A stretch of 64,000 bases of DNA, taken from contig DHGT01000015.1 in NCBI GenBank assembly GCA_002402905.1, positions 19,141-83,140 of the forward strand. The letters run 5' to 3'. The notes under the pieces are model-generated. The model was not told the DNA's origin and did no database searches. It saw only the letters and a program-made list of their open reading frames with translations. The stretch comes from Desulfatitalea sp. UBA4791 (GTDB lineage: Bacteria > Desulfobacterota > Desulfobacteria > Desulfobacterales > Desulfosarcinaceae). Below are positions 61,106 to 64,000 of this stretch, piece after piece. Position numbers and translations under genes: made by a program. Each line of letters begins with the position of its first letter. The stretch's first letter is position 1.

Positions 61106-61711
61106 GTGAATGCAGCGAATCTTCGAGAGTGTGCCCCCGTCGATATCTCCGATGCGGACGTCATGGCCGCCATGAAAGCTATGCAGGGCTATATCGACAT
61201 CACCCCGGCCGACTTTCGGGAGGTCTACCGGGTGGCCTACGCCCTGGCCCAGGAACGCATGTTGAACGCCTTGAAAGCCGCCGACATCATGACCCCGACG
61301 GTCCACGTGCTCGACGCCGACGCCGATTTGATCGCCGCCGCCACCCTGCTGGCCGACAAGGGCATCTCGGGCGCGCCGGTGACCGACAGCGACGGCCGCA
61401 TCGTGGGCGTGATCTCCGAAAAGGACTTTTTGCGCCGAATGGGTGCCGGTCCGGGCGGATCGTTCATGCGGGTCATCGCCCACTGCCTGAAGAGCAAGGG
61501 ATGCGTGGCCACGCCCATGGCCGGCCGCACCGTCCGCGACATCATGACCGCGCCGCCCATCACGGCCGCGGCAGACATCTCCATCGGCGCCATCTCGGCC
61601 CTGCTGATGGAGAAAAACATCAACCGCTTGCCGATCGTGGACGCGGCGGGCAAACCGGTCGGCATCGTCACCCGCTCGGACCTGGTCAACTCGTTCTGCA
61701 TGCTCGGATAG
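61106..61711 (+). CDS. CBS domain pair protein, partner of the HPP protein
   Basis: A 201-residue soluble protein starting at GTG with a GGAG site. An N-terminal helical extension (about 1-55) is followed by two CBS motifs (ADIMTPTVHVLDADADLIAA to GVISEKDFLRRM; RDIMTAPPITAAADISIGAI to GIVTRSDLVNSF). In many bacteria an HPP membrane domain and a CBS pair form one protein; here the HPP gene starts 12 bp downstream, so this looks like the split form, with the CBS protein gating the transporter in response to nucleotides. Confidence 0.88.
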   Translation: MNAANLRECAPVDISDADVMAAMKAMQGYIDITPADFREVYRVAYALAQERMLNALKAADIMTPTVHVLDADADLIAAATLLADKGISGAPVTDSDGRIVGVISEKDFLRRMGAGPGGSFMRVIAHCLKSKGCVATPMAGRTVRDIMTAPPITAAADISIGAISALLMEKNINRLPIVDAAGKPVGIVTRSDLVNSFCMLG

Positions 61712-61723
61712 ACAGGAGAATCC

Positions 61724-62260
61724 ATGAAGTTTTTCGAAAAAATGCTGGGGCACACCCAGAGCCCGCCCCGGGTCGGCGCGGTGGAAATCCTCTGGTCCTG
61801 GATCGGCAGTTTCGCGGGCATCGCTGTGGTGGCGCTGATCCATTACAACCTGCTGGACCGAACGGCGCTTTCCATGATCATCGGCTCGTTCGGCGCCTCG
61901 GCCGTTCTCATCTACGGCGCCATCCGCAGCCCCCTGGCCCAACCGCGCAACCTGATCGGCGGCCATGTGCTATCGGCCGTGATCGGCGTGGCAGCCTTTC
62001 AGTTCCTGGGCCAACTGCCCTGGCTGGCGTCGGCCGCGGCCGTCTCCACGGCCATTGCCCTGATGCATTGGACCAAGACCCTGCACCCGCCGGGCGGCGC
62101 CACGGCCCTGATCGCCGTCATCGGCGGCGACAGCGTGCACCAGTTGGGCTATCTCTATGCGGTCATCCCCGCAGGACTGGGCGCCCTCGTCATGCTGATC
62201 ATCGCGCTGCTGATCAACAACATCGCGCCCAACCGGCGCTACCCAGAATTCTGGTTTTAA
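61724..62260 (+). CDS. HPP-family membrane protein (candidate nitrite transporter)
   Basis: A 178-residue protein with about four to five membrane helices (IGSFAGIAVVALIHYNLL, MIIGSFGASAVLIYGAI and later ones) and the defining motif TLHPPGGATALIAVIGGD. HPP proteins of cyanobacteria and chloroplasts have been shown to transport nitrite. In a nitrate-respiring island, with the CBS pair gene just upstream, import or export of nitrite is a good hypothesis. The ATG follows a CAGGAG site. Confidence 0.9.
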   Translation: MKFFEKMLGHTQSPPRVGAVEILWSWIGSFAGIAVVALIHYNLLDRTALSMIIGSFGASAVLIYGAIRSPLAQPRNLIGGHVLSAVIGVAAFQFLGQLPWLASAAAVSTAIALMHWTKTLHPPGGATALIAVIGGDSVHQLGYLYAVIPAGLGALVMLIIALLINNIAPNRRYPEFWF

Positions 62261-62301
62261 ATCCGATAGATATTGCTACCCAACAGGAAGGAGTACGCGC
62301 A

Positions 62302-63480
62302 ATGCAAAAAAGAAAGATAATGGAAAACATCTACTGGATGGGCGCCATCGATTGGGACCGGCGGCTTTTCGACTCTTTGATTCCGCTGCCGGACGGCACC
62401 TCGTACAATGTGTATCTGGTTCAGGGTAGCGACAAAACCGCCCTGCTGGACACGGTCGATCCCCCCATGGCCGGCGAATTGCTCGCCCAATTGGCCGACG
62501 TGAAAAAAGTCGATTATATCGTGTCGCACCATGCCGAACAGGATCACTCGGGCACCATCCCGCTCGTGCTGGAACGGTATCCGGACGCCAAGGTGGTCGC
62601 GACTCCCAAGGCCAAGGGCATGCTCATGGATATCCTGGACATACCGGAAAGCGCCTTTGTCACCGTGGGTGACGGCGAAACCCTCTCCCTGGGAGACAAG
62701 ACCCTGAAGTTCATCCACACCCCCTGGGTGCACTGGCCGGAAACCATGGTGACCTATCTGGCGGAAGACAAAATTCTCTTCAGCTGCGATTTTTACGGCT
62801 CTCACATCGCCACCACCGATCTTTTCGTCACCGACCAGGGCCGGGTGCACGAAGCCGCCAAGCGCTATTTCGCCGAGATCATGATGCCGTTTCGGACCAT
62901 CATCGCCAAAAACATGGAAAAGCTCAAAGCGCATGAGATCGGCATGATCGCGCCGAGCCACGGCCAGATCTACGACCGTCCGGCCTGGATCCTGGAGGCC
63001 TACCAGGATTGGGTGAATGGTGCCCCGCACAACGTGGTCGTGCTGCCCTTCGTCTCCATGCACGGCAGCACCCGGCAAATGGTGGATCGCCTGACCGCCG
63101 CGCTCGTCGAACAAGGGGTCCGCGTGGAGCTGTTCAACCTGGCGGTCACCGATATCGGCAAGCTCGCCATGGCTCTGGTCGATGCCGGCACCATCGTCGT
63201 GGGCGTGCCCACCGTCCTGGCCGGTCCACACCCTTTGGCCGCCTATGCGACATTGCTGGCCAATGCCCTCAGGCCCAAGGCCAAGTTTCTCTCGATCATC
63301 GGCTCCTATGGTTGGGGCGGCAAGACCGTGGAAACCCTGGCCGGAATGATTCCCAACCTCAAGGTCGAGGTGCTGGATCCGGTCTTGTGCAAAGGGGTTC
63401 CCGCGGCGTCCGATTTTCAATTAATAGACCAACTGGCCGCCGCGATCGCTCGGAAACATGAAGAGAACGGCCTGCGATAG
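62302..63480 (+). CDS. Flavodiiron protein (A-type flavoprotein, NO/O2 reductase)
   Basis: A 392-residue cytoplasmic enzyme. The N-terminal metallo-beta-lactamase-like di-iron domain has H77-x-E79-x-D81-H82 (HHAEQDHSG) and further ligands in FIHTPWVHW, FSCDFYGSH and APSHG. The C-terminal flavodoxin domain (about 250-392, VVLPFVSMHGSTRQMVD) binds FMN. It reduces NO to N2O or O2 to water with electrons from rubredoxin. The core length is normal, with no rubredoxin fused. The ATG has a GGAAGGAG site. Next to hcp it fits a nitrosative-stress module. Confidence 0.93.
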   Translation: MQKRKIMENIYWMGAIDWDRRLFDSLIPLPDGTSYNVYLVQGSDKTALLDTVDPPMAGELLAQLADVKKVDYIVSHHAEQDHSGTIPLVLERYPDAKVVATPKAKGMLMDILDIPESAFVTVGDGETLSLGDKTLKFIHTPWVHWPETMVTYLAEDKILFSCDFYGSHIATTDLFVTDQGRVHEAAKRYFAEIMMPFRTIIAKNMEKLKAHEIGMIAPSHGQIYDRPAWILEAYQDWVNGAPHNVVVLPFVSMHGSTRQMVDRLTAALVEQGVRVELFNLAVTDIGKLAMALVDAGTIVVGVPTVLAGPHPLAAYATLLANALRPKAKFLSIIGSYGWGGKTVETLAGMIPNLKVEVLDPVLCKGVPAASDFQLIDQLAAAIARKHEENGLR

Positions 63481-63553
63481 GCCGGTTAGATATAATAAAT
63501 GAACAGGGTTAAGAAGAACGATCAAAACGCCGCTAAAATCATTTTTATTCACA

Positions 63554-63578
63554 TATATGCATATAACGCGCGTATAAT
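63554..63578 (+). promoter_or_regulatory. Putative hcp promoter with overlapping palindrome
   Basis: A TATAAT box (63573-63578) lies 29 bp before the hcp ATG region's ribosome binding site. Just upstream is the 12-bp palindrome TATATGCATATA (63554-63565), in an AT-rich stretch that contrasts with the coding sequence. A -35 match is weak (TTCACA at 63548, spacing 19), which would fit a promoter that needs an activator. Confidence 0.4.
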
Positions 63579-63606
63579 AGGAACGGACCAACGAAAGGAG
63601 TAAGCC

Positions 63607-64000
63607 ATGTTTTGTTTTCAATGTCAGGAAACGGCCAAGAACACCGGTTGTACGGTCAGAGGGGTTTGCGGAAAGCCCGAGGAGACCGCCGATCTGCAGG
63701 ACCTGCTGATTCACGTGTGTAAGGGCATCGGCCTGTATGGCGAGAAGTTGAAAGCCAGCGGTACGGTCGACAAGGACGCCGCCCACTTTATCGTCAAAGC
63801 GCTCTTTACCACCATCACCAATGTGGCCTGGAACGACGATGTGCTCGTCGAACGGATCAAGGAAGGCCTCAAGGTGCGCGATGCCGTCAAGGCCAAGGCC
63901 GGCGCCATTCCCGGCGCGCTTCCCGATTGCGCCACCTGGGCTGCCACGGACAAGCAGGCCATTATGGACAAGGCTTTGTCCGATGAGGTGCGCATCACGG
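63607..64000 (+). CDS. hcp: Hybrid cluster protein (hydroxylamine reductase), N-terminal part
   Basis: The first 131 codons of Hcp; the gene continues past the right edge. The N-terminal cluster cysteines are C3, C6, C15 and C21 (MFCFQCQETAKNTGC, then GVC), the class that carries a cubane cluster beside the hybrid Fe-S-O cluster. The helical bundle that follows (DLQDLLIHVCKGIGLYGEKL) is normal. Hcp protects anaerobes against nitrosative stress, reducing NO or hydroxylamine. The ATG has a GAAAGGAG site, and it has its own candidate promoter after the flavodiiron gene. Confidence 0.96.
   Translation, partial: MFCFQCQETAKNTGCTVRGVCGKPEETADLQDLLIHVCKGIGLYGEKLKASGTVDKDAAHFIVKALFTTITNVAWNDDVLVERIKEGLKVRDAVKAKAGAIPGALPDCATWAATDKQAIMDKALSDEVRIT

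Overview
The window looks like chromosomal DNA of a Gram-negative, strictly or facultatively anaerobic bacterium of the sulfate-reducer-like deltaproteobacteria (Desulfobacterota, Desulfosarcina-like). This is inferred from GC-rich coding sequence, indolepyruvate:ferredoxin oxidoreductase, LL-diaminopimelate aminotransferase (DapL) with LysA, hybrid sensor kinases, dispersed non-coding repeats and the many anaerobic redox enzymes. No rRNA, tRNA, phage, IS transposase or CRISPR array was seen.

Left part, 1-19.2 kb: a truncated membrane sensor diverging from a NarL-type response regulator with a 20-bp palindrome between them; a PilZ protein; carB followed by a PurF-like protein that lacks the catalytic N-terminal cysteine; an exported FN3/PKD protein with a 3' frameshift and a hairpin over its ribosome binding site; a GAF-PAS-LuxR regulator; dapL-lysA; an NDP-sugar epimerase; and a small MoaD/ThiF operon ending in a frameshifted membrane protein gene.

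Middle, 19.2-39.3 kb: two inverted copies of a ~230-bp non-coding repeat (19242-19470 and 29291-29520) bracket a ~9.8-kb block holding an Old-Yellow-Enzyme reductase, iorA and iorB (separated by another inverted-repeat element), a peptide-type binding protein, a histidine kinase broken by an internal deletion/frameshift, and a Cys-rich unknown. After the block come a CDF metal exporter, a radical SAM protein, a cold-shock protein with its promoter and terminator, a CBS protein, nadE, DUF4124 and DUF2062 proteins, a Ca/Na antiporter and a hybrid sensor kinase with a periplasmic solute-binding domain.

Right part, 39.5-64 kb, is the most notable: an almost continuous plus-strand island for nitrogen-oxide respiration and nitrosative defence. 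It encodes a NapC/NrfH-type tetraheme cytochrome with an octaheme HAO-type cytochrome, NarGHJI preceded by a glutamine amidotransferase, a TDT-family channel, two paralogous dihydroorotate-dehydrogenase-like flavoproteins flanking a hemerythrin, a quinol-type NO reductase and a MetE/UROD-like protein, an ABC-LolA-beta-barrel envelope operon, a CBS/HPP pair (HPP proteins can transport nitrite), a flavodiiron protein and the start of hcp. Three near-identical TTGAC-N4-GTCAA palindromes in this island suggest control by one CRP/FNR-superfamily regulator. Together the genes can reduce nitrate to nitrite, handle nitrite and hydroxylamine at the octaheme cytochrome, and remove NO by three routes (qNor-like enzyme, flavodiiron protein, Hcp).
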